From an uncultured Gammaproteobacteria bacterium (lineage in GTDB: Bacteria; Pseudomonadota; Gammaproteobacteria; Steroidobacterales; GCA-2729495), in contig CALGMY010000135.1 in NCBI GenBank assembly GCA_937958785.1, positions 1-32,173 on the forward strand: a DNA stretch of 32,173 nt. The letters are read 5' to 3'. The first letter of the stretch is position 1. The number at the start of each line of letters is the position of its first letter. A program made the position numbers and the translations under genes. The notes under the pieces were generated by a model that worked only from the letters and a program-made list of their open reading frames with translations, was not told the DNA's origin and did not search any database. This document shows positions 1 to 7,417 of the stretch, in pieces.

Positions 1-10
1 GCCGGATGAA

Positions 11-87
11 TGGTGGTGATGGGTGGAGTTGAACCACCGACCTCAGCATTATGAGTGCCGCGCTCTAACCAACTGAGCTACATCACC
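11..87 (-). tRNA. tRNA-Met (anticodon CAT), elongator type
   Basis: The minus strand folds into a full cloverleaf: 7-bp acceptor stem GGTGATG/CATCACC, D arm GCTC/GAGC with the AGTTGGTTA loop, anticodon stem CGGCA/TGCTG around loop CTCATAA, and T arm GGTGG/CCACC. The anticodon is CAT. Discriminator A and a genomically encoded CCA end are present at positions 14-11. The paired first acceptor base pair and the overall resemblance to the E. coli elongator argue against an initiator. A tRNA-Ile2 (lysidine-modified CAT) is the alternative and cannot be excluded by anticodon alone. A good promoter lies just upstream at 101-130. Confidence 0.95.
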
Positions 88-100
88 ACGCGGGGGCGGC

Positions 101-130
101 ATTGTCTTGGCCGGGGCGGTGGGGTGTCAA
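101..130 (-). promoter_or_regulatory. Promoter of tRNA-Met
   Basis: On the minus strand a perfect -35 TTGACA (130-125) is followed after 18 bp by GACAAT (106-101, four of six matches to TATAAT). The stretch between -10 and the expected start is GC-only (GCCGCCCCCGCG), the discriminator type linked to stringent (ppGpp) control of stable RNA genes. The tRNA 5' end at 87 lies about 14 nt below the -10, leaving a short 5' leader for RNase P. Confidence 0.6.
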
Positions 131-143
131 GAAACGGGCGGGA

Positions 144-165
144 TCGCGCCTGAAGGCGCTCCTAC
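144..165 (-). repeat. REP-like palindrome, copy 1
   Basis: A 22-nt element read on the minus strand as a GTAGGAG head, the palindromic core GCGCCTTCAGGCGC and a tail GA. It lies 7 nt past the stop codon of the minus-strand NAD(P)-binding gene, head toward the gene. It is one of about a dozen copies in this window. The core can form a 5-6 bp hairpin in RNA or single-stranded DNA. Confidence 0.85.
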
Positions 166-172
166 GGGCCAA

Positions 173-853
173 TCACAGTTCCGCAGGGACCAGGGGTTCG
201 CCCTTGATATTCATGGCCTTGCCCCCGTCCACGGCGGCGAAGGTCCGCCCCACGGACTTCGGGCTGGCGACCACCTGCCAGACCAGGTCGCCGAGGTCGG
301 TGCGGTTGATGTAGCCGACTACCCAGGGGCTCTCCACCAGCATGGCGCTGCCCCGGGCCGGGCGCCCATGCATGCCGCCGGAACGCACGATGGTCCAGTC
401 CATGCCCGTGGCGGTCAGGCGCTTCTCCGCCCAGTCCTTCGCCCGGATCGACTTGCCCGCGAAGGCCTTCACGAAGGGGTCCAGGACGACGGCGCTGTCG
501 CCGCAGCCGATCGAGGTGGTCAGGATGAAGCGCCGCACGCCCGCGGCATGCGCCGCGTCGATCACGTTGATGTTGCCCTGGCTGTTCAGCTGGGGCGTGC
601 CGCCGATGAAGCAGACGACCTCGAGCCGGGCGGCATCCCGGCCGCGGAAGACCGCCTCCACCTCGTCGCGCTGCACCGGGTCCGCCACCGCGCCCCCGGC
701 CCCCAGCCGCTCCACGAGGCCGAGGTCCCGGTCCCGGGACACCACGCCCAGCACGGCCCGGCCGGCCCGGCGGGCCAGCTGCACCAGGCGGTAGCCGGTG
801 TCGCTGTCGGCGCCGAAGACGACCAGGGTGGTGGCGGGATCCGGGGGCGGCAT
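173..853 (-). CDS. NAD(P)-binding, atypical short-chain dehydrogenase-like protein
   Basis: This 226-residue protein begins MPPPDPATT and quickly enters a Rossmann fold: beta strand TTLVVFGADSDTGYRL with the glycine-rich GxxxxTG pattern of NmrA-like/atypical SDR proteins, then VADPVQRDEVEAVFRG (the usual 'D after strand 3' region). Later motifs are VVCFIGGTPQLNSQGNINVI, the helix VIDAAHAAGVRRFILTTSIG and WTIVRSGGM, all typical of NAD(P)H-binding domains that scan for a sugar- or quinone-type ligand. No catalytic YxxxK is seen, so enzyme activity is uncertain. The ATG at 853 is the only reasonable start, because upstream codons run into the repeat at 889-910; the Shine-Dalgarno is weak. It lies 65 bp downstream of ychF on the same strand. 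The substrate is unknown. Confidence 0.8.
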   Translation of the reverse strand: MPPPDPATTLVVFGADSDTGYRLVQLARRAGRAVLGVVSRDRDLGLVERLGAGGAVADPVQRDEVEAVFRGRDAARLEVVCFIGGTPQLNSQGNINVIDAAHAAGVRRFILTTSIGCGDSAVVLDPFVKAFAGKSIRAKDWAEKRLTATGMDWTIVRSGGMHGRPARGSAMLVESPWVVGYINRTDLGDLVWQVVASPKSVGRTFAAVDGGKAMNIKGEPLVPAEL

Positions 854-888
854 GGCCGGATAGTGGCAGGTTCCGGGGCGCGCCGGAA

Positions 889-910
889 TCGCGCCTGAAG
901 GCGCTCCTGC
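889..910 (-). repeat. REP-like palindrome, copy 2
   Basis: The same 22-nt element as at 144-165 with one change in the head (GCAGGAG instead of GTAGGAG). It lies 8 nt past the ychF stop codon and between ychF and the NAD(P)-binding gene. The palindromic core GCGCCTTCAGGCGC is intact. Confidence 0.8.
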
Positions 911-918
911 AGGCGGGA

Positions 919-2010
919 CTACACGTTGAAGCGGAAGTGGACGACGTCGCCCTCGTGCATGACGTAGTCCTTGCCCTCCAGCCGGAGGCGGCCCGCCTCC
1001 TTGGCCCCCTGCTCGCCCTTGCCCGCGATGTAGTCGGCGAAGGCGATGACCTCGGCGCGGATGAAGCCCTTCTCGAAATCCGTGTGGATGACGCCCGCCG
1101 CCTGGGGCGCCGTGGCGCCCGTCGGGATGGTCCAGGCCCGGGTCTCCTTCGGGCCGCAGGTGAAGTAGGTCTGCAGGCCGAGCAGGCGGTAGCCCGCCAC
1201 GATGACGCGGTTCAGGCCCGGCTCGGTGAGGCCCAGGTCGTCGAGGAAGGCCTGCTTGTCGGCCTCGTCCAGCTGGGCAATCTCCGCCTCGATGGCGGCG
1301 CACACCACCACCACTTCGCTGCCATCCTGCGCCGCGTGGGCGCGGACGCGCTCGACGAGCGCGTTGCCCTTGAGGCCCTTCTCGTCCACATTCGCCACGT
1401 ACATCACGGGCTTCCCGGTGAGCAGGAACATCTCGGCGACGGCCTGGCGGTGCTCCTCCGGCACCGGGAAGGTGCGCGCGGGCTGGCCGCCGTCCAGGTG
1501 GGCACGGAGCTTCTGCAGGAGGTCCCGCCGGGCGATGTCCTCCTTCTTGCCGGCCTTCGCGGCCTTCTCGGCCTTGTCCGCCGCCTTCTCGACGCCGGCG
1601 AGGTCCGCGAGCAGCAGCTCGGTGTTGATGACCTCGATGTCGTGGATGGGATCGATGCGGCCCGCCACGTGCACCACGTCGTCGTTCTCGAAGCAGCGGA
1701 CCACGTGGGCGATGGCGTGGGTCTCGCGGATGTTGGCCAGGAACTTGTTGCCGAGCCCCTCGCCCTTCGACGCCCCGGCCACCAGGCCCGCGATGTCCAC
1801 GAACTCCACGGTGGCGGGCAGGATCTTCTCGGACTTCGCGATGGCCGCGAGCTGCGCGAGGCGGGCGTCCGGCACCGGCACCACGCCCACGTTGGGGTCG
1901 ATGGTGCAGAACGGGTAGTTCTCGGCGGCGATGCCCGCCGCGGTCAACGCATTGAAGAGGGTGGACTTGCCCACGTTGGGCAAGCCGACGATGCCGCACT
2001 GGATGGCCAT
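919..2010 (-). CDS. ychF: Redox-sensitive ribosome-binding ATPase/GTPase YchF
   Basis: This 363-residue protein matches the OLA1/YchF family in length (E. coli protein 363). The N-terminus carries the P-loop GLPNVGKSTLFNAL (G1), followed by the family-typical AENYPFCTIDPNVGVVPVPD (G2 region), VDIAGLVAGASKGEGLGNKFL (G3) and YVANVDE (the NxxE that gives ATP preference in place of NKxD). The C-terminal TGS domain contains TYFTCGPKETRAWTIPTGATAP and ends HEGDVVHFRFNV. It is a cytoplasmic translation-associated P-loop protein. In E. coli and Pseudomonas ychF follows pth. Here pth is about 4 kb away because a secreted-protein gene, a methionine synthase and a small gene lie between them. The start ATG at 2010 fits the family N-terminus, although no Shine-Dalgarno is evident. 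Confidence 0.97.
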   Translation of the reverse strand: MAIQCGIVGLPNVGKSTLFNALTAAGIAAENYPFCTIDPNVGVVPVPDARLAQLAAIAKSEKILPATVEFVDIAGLVAGASKGEGLGNKFLANIRETHAIAHVVRCFENDDVVHVAGRIDPIHDIEVINTELLLADLAGVEKAADKAEKAAKAGKKEDIARRDLLQKLRAHLDGGQPARTFPVPEEHRQAVAEMFLLTGKPVMYVANVDEKGLKGNALVERVRAHAAQDGSEVVVVCAAIEAEIAQLDEADKQAFLDDLGLTEPGLNRVIVAGYRLLGLQTYFTCGPKETRAWTIPTGATAPQAAGVIHTDFEKGFIRAEVIAFADYIAGKGEQGAKEAGRLRLEGKDYVMHEGDVVHFRFNV

Positions 2011-2055
2011 GGGAGGAACCGGGAGTCGAAACGGGGCGCCATCATACCGGCTCCG

Positions 2056-4497
2056 TCAGTGCCGTTGACCCCGCTCGCCCCGGTGCCCCCGGTCCTCGCC
2101 CCGGTCCCGGCTGCGCACGCGCTCGGCGGACGGCACCGACGGGCCGTCCCGGGGCCCGGCCCGGTTGCCCCAGCCACCCGCCGGTGGCTGCCGGGGTTCG
2201 GGGCGGGCGTCCGGTCGGGACGCCGGCGGCTGCCGGGGCCGCGACTCTGGGCGCGATTCTGGGCGCGATTCTGGGCGCGACTCTGGGCGCGACTCTGGCC
2301 GCGATGCTGGCCGCGATGCTGGCCGCGACTCTGGCCGCCACGCCGATCGGGACTCAGGGCGTGGCTGGGATCGCGGCTGCTGGGGCCGCACCTCCCGGGG
2401 GGACGCACCGAAGGTCGGTGGGCGGGCCCGGTCCGGCTGTTGCTGGCGCGGCGCTGGGTTGGCCCGGGTCTGCCAGCCGTCCCGGGTACTGCGGTAAGGC
2501 GTGCCGTTGCGGTCCACGTAGACGTCATTCGGGCGGCGGGGATTCGGCCGGGCCACGGGCTGGGTGTCCCGCCGGGGCTCGTGGCGGGGGCGCCCGTCGC
2601 GCTGGGCATAGAGGTTGTTCGCGGGCCGGGGCCGGGCCGAGGGCCGGCCGCCGATGCCCGGCAGCTGGGCGATCTGGCTCCGCTCCGGCGGCCGGAAGCC
2701 CCGGCGGGGCTCGCTCCGGTGGTCATGCGGGCGGTCGTGCCGGGGGGGACGGTAACCGCCCGGGCCGAACCAGCCGCCGGTGTGTTGGCCGTCCCAGTAG
2801 CCCTGCCGGTAACCGGCCCGGTAGCCGGCCCCGACGACGGGACGATGGAGCGGGTAGTAGCCATGGCCCCAGCCGCCCCAGCCCGGGCCCCAGGCCCAGG
2901 AGAAGCTGGCCCAGCCGGCGCTCCAGCTCATGCCGTAGCCCCAGCCGTACCAGGGCGTGTAATGCACGTGGAAGCCGAAGGTGGCCGGCCGCGGGTAGTA
3001 CACGGCCCGTCCGTACCAGGGCCGGTAGTACCAGCCGGTGCCGTAGACGACCGTCCCGCGGTAGGGAAAGGCCCAGGTGTAGCCCGGCAGGTAGCCCACG
3101 TAGACCACGTCGGGCGTGGTGTCGTAGATGTACACGTATTTCACGTTGTAGGCGGGGCTGCTCGCCGGGATGTTCTCCACCTCGCCGGGGCGCTCGTCGG
3201 CCACGTCCCAGGGGCCGTAGGCCGAGGCGGACACGTACCAGACGCCCTCGTCCACCGCGTAGAAGCGCGCGCCCACCTTCAGCACCTGGGAGGCCGTGTT
3301 CTGCCCATAGAGCAGCGAGGTCCCCGGGATGAGCTCGAAGCGGGGCACGCCGTCCCAGGTCACCTCCAGTTCGCCCCGGCCGCGGCGCACCGGTGCCGTC
3401 TGGGGGATCATCGTGTCCATCACGGCGTCGGCGGCCTCGTCGGTGCCCGGCACGTGGGCCAGCACCTCGGCCTTGCCGGACTGGCGGGGCACCTCGGCGA
3501 AGGCCCGGGGTACGTCGTCGGGGTCCACGAATCCCCAGGGCCCGGTGAGCGCCCGCGCCCGGTACCAGCGGCCCGACAGCACCACGTAGTAGTAGCGGGT
3601 GGGCACCTCGAGGAAGAGGTCACTGCCCGTGTTGGTGACATAGAGCATCTCGTCGCCCACCAGCGGCCGGTACTGGGCCGGACCGTCGGTGGCGATGAGT
3701 TCGGCGGGGCGGGTGCTGACGACGATCTCCGCCCGGCGCAGCTGGTCGGCGGGCACGCCGTCGCCGGCATCCAGCGGCGGGTCGTCGGCGCCCCGGGAGA
3801 ACAGCGCGGCGATGCCCGCGGGGGGCGCATCCCGGGCGGCCCAGGGGCCGCGGACGAGGTCGCGGGTGGTGAACCACACGGTGGACCCGAACAGCCAGTA
3901 CTGGCGGGCGGCCTGGTCGTAGACGATCGGGAACGGCGTGTTGGCGACCCGCTGGTAGGCCGTGCCGTCGATGGGCTGCAGGCGCGGAGCGCCGTCCAGG
4001 GTCACGAGGATCGCCGGGCGGTCCCGGTAGAGGATCTCCGGCGGGTCGTTGCGGAAGCCGGGATCGCCATCAGCGCCCCCGGCCTCGAGGCCGGCCCGGA
4101 GCTCGTCGAGGGTGAGGTCCAGGCCCCACCCGGGGGCGGTGCGTTCGATGAGGGCGGTGAGGTCCTGCACCTCGGGCCCGGTCGCATCGGGGAACCGGGC
4201 CCGCTCGATGTCGAAGGTCTTGAACCGGACGAGGCCCTGGTCCCGGTCCACGTCGAGGGTCGCCGCGACCCAGAGGGCACCGAACTCGGGAGGCAGTCCC
4301 GGCCGCTGGATGGCCACGGCGATGCGGGCGCGGGTGTCGATGCCGTCCAGGGCATCGAACTGGGGCTGGTACAGGACGATGGTGGCATCCCCGGACCGGA
4401 CCTCCCGGGGCCAGGCGGCGGCCTCGGCACCCGACCACAGGACGGGCAGCAGGACGAGCGTTATGGCAAGGGCGGCAGCGGAGCGGATGGCGGCCAT
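2056..4497 (-). CDS. Secreted GPW-motif protein with Tyr/Trp-rich and Arg/Pro/Ser repeat tail
   Basis: An 813-residue protein with a signal peptide (MAAIRSAAALAITLVLLP... AEAAAW). Residues to about 470 contain repeated modules in which an aromatic 'reWy' strand is followed by GPW: WFTTRDLVRGPW, GRWYRARALTGPW and GVWYVSASAYGPW. About residues 470-600 are extremely rich in Tyr, Trp and Gly (YGWGYGMSWSAGW, WGPGWGGWGHGYY). The last 200 residues are disordered, Arg/Pro/Ser/Gln-rich and carry tandem RPES units. Similar proteins in proteobacteria are loosely called carbohydrate-binding family V/XII-like, but I cannot assign an activity. The likely location is periplasm or cell surface. The start at 4497 is supported by AGAGAGGTG eight nt upstream and by the signal peptide. 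It is divergent from the methionine synthase gene. Confidence 0.8.
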   Translation of the reverse strand: MAAIRSAAALAITLVLLPVLWSGAEAAAWPREVRSGDATIVLYQPQFDALDGIDTRARIAVAIQRPGLPPEFGALWVAATLDVDRDQGLVRFKTFDIERARFPDATGPEVQDLTALIERTAPGWGLDLTLDELRAGLEAGGADGDPGFRNDPPEILYRDRPAILVTLDGAPRLQPIDGTAYQRVANTPFPIVYDQAARQYWLFGSTVWFTTRDLVRGPWAARDAPPAGIAALFSRGADDPPLDAGDGVPADQLRRAEIVVSTRPAELIATDGPAQYRPLVGDEMLYVTNTGSDLFLEVPTRYYYVVLSGRWYRARALTGPWGFVDPDDVPRAFAEVPRQSGKAEVLAHVPGTDEAADAVMDTMIPQTAPVRRGRGELEVTWDGVPRFELIPGTSLLYGQNTASQVLKVGARFYAVDEGVWYVSASAYGPWDVADERPGEVENIPASSPAYNVKYVYIYDTTPDVVYVGYLPGYTWAFPYRGTVVYGTGWYYRPWYGRAVYYPRPATFGFHVHYTPWYGWGYGMSWSAGWASFSWAWGPGWGGWGHGYYPLHRPVVGAGYRAGYRQGYWDGQHTGGWFGPGGYRPPRHDRPHDHRSEPRRGFRPPERSQIAQLPGIGGRPSARPRPANNLYAQRDGRPRHEPRRDTQPVARPNPRRPNDVYVDRNGTPYRSTRDGWQTRANPAPRQQQPDRARPPTFGASPREVRPQQPRSQPRPESRSAWRPESRPASRPASRPESRPESRPESRPESRPESRPRQPPASRPDARPEPRQPPAGGWGNRAGPRDGPSVPSAERVRSRDRGEDRGHRGERGQRH
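2241..2336 (-). repeat. 12-bp tandem repeat, 8 units, coding
   Basis: Eight consecutive 12-bp units of the type GCGACTCTGGGC (plus strand), with substitutions GATT, GATG and GGCC in later units. On the coding (minus) strand they specify the four-residue unit (P)-(E/A)-S-R at about residues 721-752 of the secreted GPW protein. Because the unit length is a multiple of three, copy-number change would alter tail length without a frameshift. Confidence 0.9.
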
Positions 4498-4584
4498 GGG
4501 ACACCTCTCTGGAGCCGAGTCTAGGTCCGCCAAGCTGAACGGTTGCTGCAAATTCGGGCGGTCAGCCTTGCTAGGATGGGCGCC

Positions 4585-5607
4585 ATGCTCGAAACCTCGA
4601 TCGCTGGCAGCCTGCCCCGCCCCGCCTGGCTGGCGGAACCCGAAACCCTGAAGGGCGCCTGGAAGCTGTCCGGCGCCGCGCTGGAGGACGGCAAGCGCCG
4701 CGCCGCCGCGGAATGGCTCCGCCACCAGGAGGAGGCCGGCATCGACATCGTCACGAATGGCGAGGTGTTCCGGCAGCACTTCGTGCACGGCTTCCTGGAG
4801 GGCCTGACGGGCATTGACTGGCAGAAGATGACCCGCATGGGCATCCGCAACAACCGCTACGAGCTGGACGTACCGACGGTGACCGGCCCGTTGTCCCGGC
4901 CGATGCCCGTGCACCTCGAGGAGGTGCAGTTCTCCCGGGGCGCGACCCGCGCAAAATTCAAGTTCACGCTGCCGGGGCCCATGACCATCTGCGACACCAT
5001 CGCCGACGGTCACTACGGCAGCCGCCCCGAGATGGCGCTGGCCTTCGCCGACATCCTGAATGCGGAGGCGAAGGAACTCGAGGCAGCGGGGGTCGACATC
5101 ATCCAGTTCGACGAGCCGGCATTCAACGTGTTCCTGCACGAGGTGAAGGACTGGGGCATCGAGGCCCTGCACCGGGCCAGCGCGGGCCTGAAGTGCACCA
5201 CCGCGGTACACATCTGCTACGGCTATGGCATCCAGGCGAACCTGGACTGGAAGAAATCCCTGGGCGGCGAGTGGCGCCAGTACGAGGAGATCTTCCCGGC
5301 CCTGAACGCGAGCCGCATCGACCAGGTGTCCCTGGAGTGCGCCGGCTCGAAGGTACCGCTGTCCCTGCTCCGCCTGCTGCCGGACAAGCAGCTGATGGTG
5401 GGCGCCATCGAGGTGACGGGTGACCGGGTGGAGTCAGCGGAGGAAGTGGCCGCGACCCTCGGCGCCGCCGCCAAGCACGTGGAGCTCGAGCGCATGCTCC
5501 CCTGCACCAACTGCGGCATGGCGCCGATCGCCTACGACGCGGCCCTCGGCAAGCTGAAGGCCCTCGGCGCGGGCGCCGCGCTGGCGCGACGCAAGCTGGG
5601 CGGGTGA
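4585..5607 (+). CDS. mesD: MetE-core methionine synthase, MesD-like
   Basis: This 340-residue protein corresponds only to the C-terminal catalytic barrel of MetE. The zinc ligands expected from MetE are present: His209 and Cys211 (AVHICYGYG), Glu251 (SLECAG) and Cys310 (TNCGM). The N-terminal SLPRPAW and the stretch VDIIQFDEPAFNVFLHEV are characteristic. From memory the sequence closely follows the Acinetobacter-type MesD family, which methylates homocysteine without the folate-binding MetE N-domain and needs the partner MesX (DUF1852). No MesX is found in this window. Two in-frame upstream ATGs exist (4543, 4576); ATG 4585 is chosen because AGGA lies 8 nt before it and the protein then starts like its relatives. 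A complete cobalamin-dependent MetH is encoded in the same window. Confidence 0.85.
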   Translation: MLETSIAGSLPRPAWLAEPETLKGAWKLSGAALEDGKRRAAAEWLRHQEEAGIDIVTNGEVFRQHFVHGFLEGLTGIDWQKMTRMGIRNNRYELDVPTVTGPLSRPMPVHLEEVQFSRGATRAKFKFTLPGPMTICDTIADGHYGSRPEMALAFADILNAEAKELEAAGVDIIQFDEPAFNVFLHEVKDWGIEALHRASAGLKCTTAVHICYGYGIQANLDWKKSLGGEWRQYEEIFPALNASRIDQVSLECAGSKVPLSLLRLLPDKQLMVGAIEVTGDRVESAEEVAATLGAAAKHVELERMLPCTNCGMAPIAYDAALGKLKALGAGAALARRKLGG

Positions 5608-5609
5608 CC

Positions 5610-6005
5610 ATGAACACCCGGGTCCGCGCTGGACTGCTCGGGCTGATGCTCACCCTCGGGGCCAGCGCGCAACCGGCGGATGAGAGCCCCCGCTACTGGT
5701 TCCTGGACCGCCTCTCGGCCGCAGACCTGGTGCCCGCCGACTGGGACCTGCTCAACCAGAACATCCGCCTCGCGCTCTACGAACTGGGCGACGGTGAATC
5801 CGTGGGCTGGTCCGAGCCCGTCTCTGAGCACTCCGGCAGCGTCCGGGCGATCAGCACCACCACCGCCGGCGACGGCACCTGCCGCAAGCTCCGCATCAGC
5901 ATCGACGTGGATGCCGGCAGCGACGACGGCGTGTTCGAGTTCTGCCGGACCGGCGGGACCGGCTTCTGGCGGCTGACGACGAGCACGTTCGCGCTGCATC
6001 ACTAG
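5610..6005 (+). CDS. Small secreted protein, RT0821/Lpp0805 surface-antigen-like domain
   Basis: A 131-residue protein with a short signal peptide (MNTRVRAGLLGLMLTLGASA, cleavage near QPAD). The mature part contains an aromatic-Gly pattern, with W...SGSVRA then GDGTCRKLRI...FEFCRTGGTGFWRL. Two cysteines lie about 32 residues apart and each is followed by Arg. This resembles the C-terminal domain of RT0821/Lpp0805 (17-kDa antigen-like) surface proteins, in which CR...CR...G.W is conserved, but it lacks the glycine-zipper part. The start ATG at 5610 is 2 nt past the MesD stop, so the two are probably cotranscribed; a GTG at 5604 overlapping that stop is the alternative. It converges on pth with 6 nt between stops. 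Function is unknown; it is likely periplasmic. Confidence 0.7.
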   Translation: MNTRVRAGLLGLMLTLGASAQPADESPRYWFLDRLSAADLVPADWDLLNQNIRLALYELGDGESVGWSEPVSEHSGSVRAISTTTAGDGTCRKLRISIDVDAGSDDGVFEFCRTGGTGFWRLTTSTFALHH

Positions 6006-6011
6006 CAGCGC

Positions 6012-6635
6012 CTACCCCGCCGGCCCGAACTCCCCCGTCGCGTCGGTGCGCGGCGTCGTCGTGTGCAGCTGCTGCATGGCCTTGTCGGGGCCGCTGGCGG
6101 CGAGGATCTCGACGGCGGCGAGGGCGGCGGCAATCGCATCCAGGACCAGGGCCCGTTCGGCCTTGCCCGGCGCGTGCAGCACGTAGTCGGTGACGAGATC
6201 CTTGTGGCCCGGATGGCCGATGCCGAGCCGCAACCGCAGGAAATCGGGCCCGCAGGTTGCCACGATGTCCCGGAGGCCGTTGTGGCCCCCATGGCCGCCC
6301 CCCTTCTTCAGGCGGGCGGTGCCCGGCGGCAGGTCCAGTTCGTCGTGGACGACGAGTACCTGCTCCGGCGACAGGCCGTAGTAGTCGAGCACCTTGCGCA
6401 CCGAGCGGCCGCTGCGGTTCATGAAGGTGGACGGCTTCAGCAGGCGCACGGGCCGGCCAGGCAGAGTGAGCCGGCACTCCTCCCCGTCGAAGCGGGATTC
6501 GGGGGCGAACCGCCCGCCCGCGTGGGCCGCCAGCTGGTCGACGAACCAGAAGCCCACGTTGTGGCGATCGCCGGCGTGCTTCGGCCCCGGATTGCCGAGG
6601 CCGACGATGAGCAGGGTGTCGGTACTGGTCGCCAC
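6012..6635 (-). CDS. pth: Peptidyl-tRNA hydrolase
   Basis: This 207-residue enzyme cleaves peptidyl-tRNA released by drop-off from ribosomes. The diagnostic residues are visible: GLGNPG (Asn15 from the chosen start), the catalytic His25 in DRHNVGFWF, STFMNRSG, VVHDELDLPPG (Asp of the catalytic site) and GGHGGHNGLRDI. It lies downstream of rplY on the same strand, as in Pseudomonas and E. coli relatives, but a terminator hairpin separates the two. The GTG at 6635 (VATSTDTLLIVG) gives the usual short N-terminus; a TTG at 6644 would add three residues. Neither has a clear Shine-Dalgarno. Confidence 0.95.
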   Translation of the reverse strand: MATSTDTLLIVGLGNPGPKHAGDRHNVGFWFVDQLAAHAGGRFAPESRFDGEECRLTLPGRPVRLLKPSTFMNRSGRSVRKVLDYYGLSPEQVLVVHDELDLPPGTARLKKGGGHGGHNGLRDIVATCGPDFLRLRLGIGHPGHKDLVTDYVLHAPGKAERALVLDAIAAALAAVEILAASGPDKAMQQLHTTTPRTDATGEFGPAG

Positions 6636-6655
6636 GGGTCGCAAGATAGCACTGC

Positions 6656-6685
6656 AGAAAAGAAAAGGCCGCGCAGTGCGCGGCC
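6656..6685 (-). terminator. Rho-independent terminator after rplY
   Basis: On the minus strand an 8-bp GC stem (GGCCGCGC / GCGCGGCC, plus-strand arms 6667-6674 and 6678-6685, 3-nt loop) is followed directly by TTTTCTTTTCT. It sits 27 nt beyond the rplY stop codon and about 20 nt before the pth start, so it should end most rplY transcripts and make pth expression depend on read-through or its own promoter. Confidence 0.8.
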
Positions 6686-6693
6686 CTTCCGGA

Positions 6694-6715
6694 TCGCGGC
6701 CGAAGCCGCGCCTAC
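6694..6715 (-). repeat. REP-like palindrome, copy 3 (divergent)
   Basis: A variant of the repeat family, read on the minus strand with head GTAGGCG and core GCGGCTTCGGCCGC. Its GTAG head contains the rplY stop codon TAG (6714-6712). Together with the terminator at 6656-6685 it forms the 3' region of the rplY message. Confidence 0.6.
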
Positions 6716-7413
6716 TTCTTGTCGCCCTTGGCGGGGGCAGCGGCTGGCGCCGCGGCCTTGTCGCCGGCGGCCGGCGTGGCGGCAGCAGCGCCCTCGCCGG
6801 CAGCCGCGGCCTCGGGAGCCGGCTCCTCCACGACGCGCAGCACGTGCACGTGCACGACCGGCAGGTCGCTGTCGGTGTTGGCCTCGAAGCCCGGCACCTC
6901 GACGCCCGAGGGCAGCTTCAGGTCCCGGATGTGCAGCATGTCGTTCAGCTCCATCGGGCCCACATCGACCTCGATGTACTCGGGCAGGTCCTTCGGCAGG
7001 CAGCTGACCTCGAGTTCGGTGAGCAGGTGCGACACGGAACCGCCGCCGAGCTTCACGCCCGGGGACTGCTCCTGGTTGATGAAGTGCAGCGGGATCGTCA
7101 TGCGCAGCTTCTCGGTGGCCACGACCCGCTGCAGGTCGAGATGCAGGATGGCCCGCTTGGCCGGATGGGGCTGATAGTCGCGGACGACGGCCTGCAGCTG
7201 CTTGCCATCCAGCGCGACGCTGATGATGCTGGACAGGAAAGCCTCCTCGGCCATGTTCCGGTGCAGGGCGTTGGCGTCGAAGGCGACGCCGGTCGGCGGC
7301 TCGCCGCCACCATACATAATGCCGGGGATCTTGCCTTCGCGACGCAGGCGGCGGCTCGCACCTTTCCCTGCATCACGCCGGGTCTCCGCGGCGAGATTGA
7401 ACTGATGTGCCAT
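6712..7413 (-). CDS. rplY: 50S ribosomal protein L25 (bL25, Ctc/TL5 long form)
   Basis: This 233-residue protein has the N-terminal 5S rRNA-binding L25 domain (residues to about 95: RRLRREGKIPGIMYGGG, then HPAKRAILHLDLQRV). The C-terminal beta domain of the TL5/Ctc type (about 100-190: TIPLHFINQEQSPGV, LPEYIEVDVGPM) is followed by an Ala/Pro/Lys-rich disordered tail. It binds 5S rRNA in the large subunit. The start ATG at 7413 has AAGGAGC 5 nt upstream. That ribosome binding site lies in a stem of the folded leader (7418-7498), which suggests translational autocontrol. It follows prs on the same strand, as in related genomes. The TAG stop lies in repeat copy 3. Confidence 0.96.
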   Translation of the reverse strand: MAHQFNLAAETRRDAGKGASRRLRREGKIPGIMYGGGEPPTGVAFDANALHRNMAEEAFLSSIISVALDGKQLQAVVRDYQPHPAKRAILHLDLQRVVATEKLRMTIPLHFINQEQSPGVKLGGGSVSHLLTELEVSCLPKDLPEYIEVDVGPMELNDMLHIRDLKLPSGVEVPGFEANTDSDLPVVHVHVLRVVEEPAPEAAAAGEGAAAATPAAGDKAAAPAAAPAKGDKK

Positions 7414-7417
7414 TGAA

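Noticed and set aside
2241..2336. Tandem repeat as a CRISPR array
   Set aside because: The 12-bp units are directly adjacent with no spacers and code for protein.
937..4524. Long plus-strand open frame antisense to ychF and the GPW gene
   Set aside because: High-GC DNA keeps antisense frames open. The translation is a low-complexity Gly/Arg/Val string without family motifs, and both sense genes are clear.
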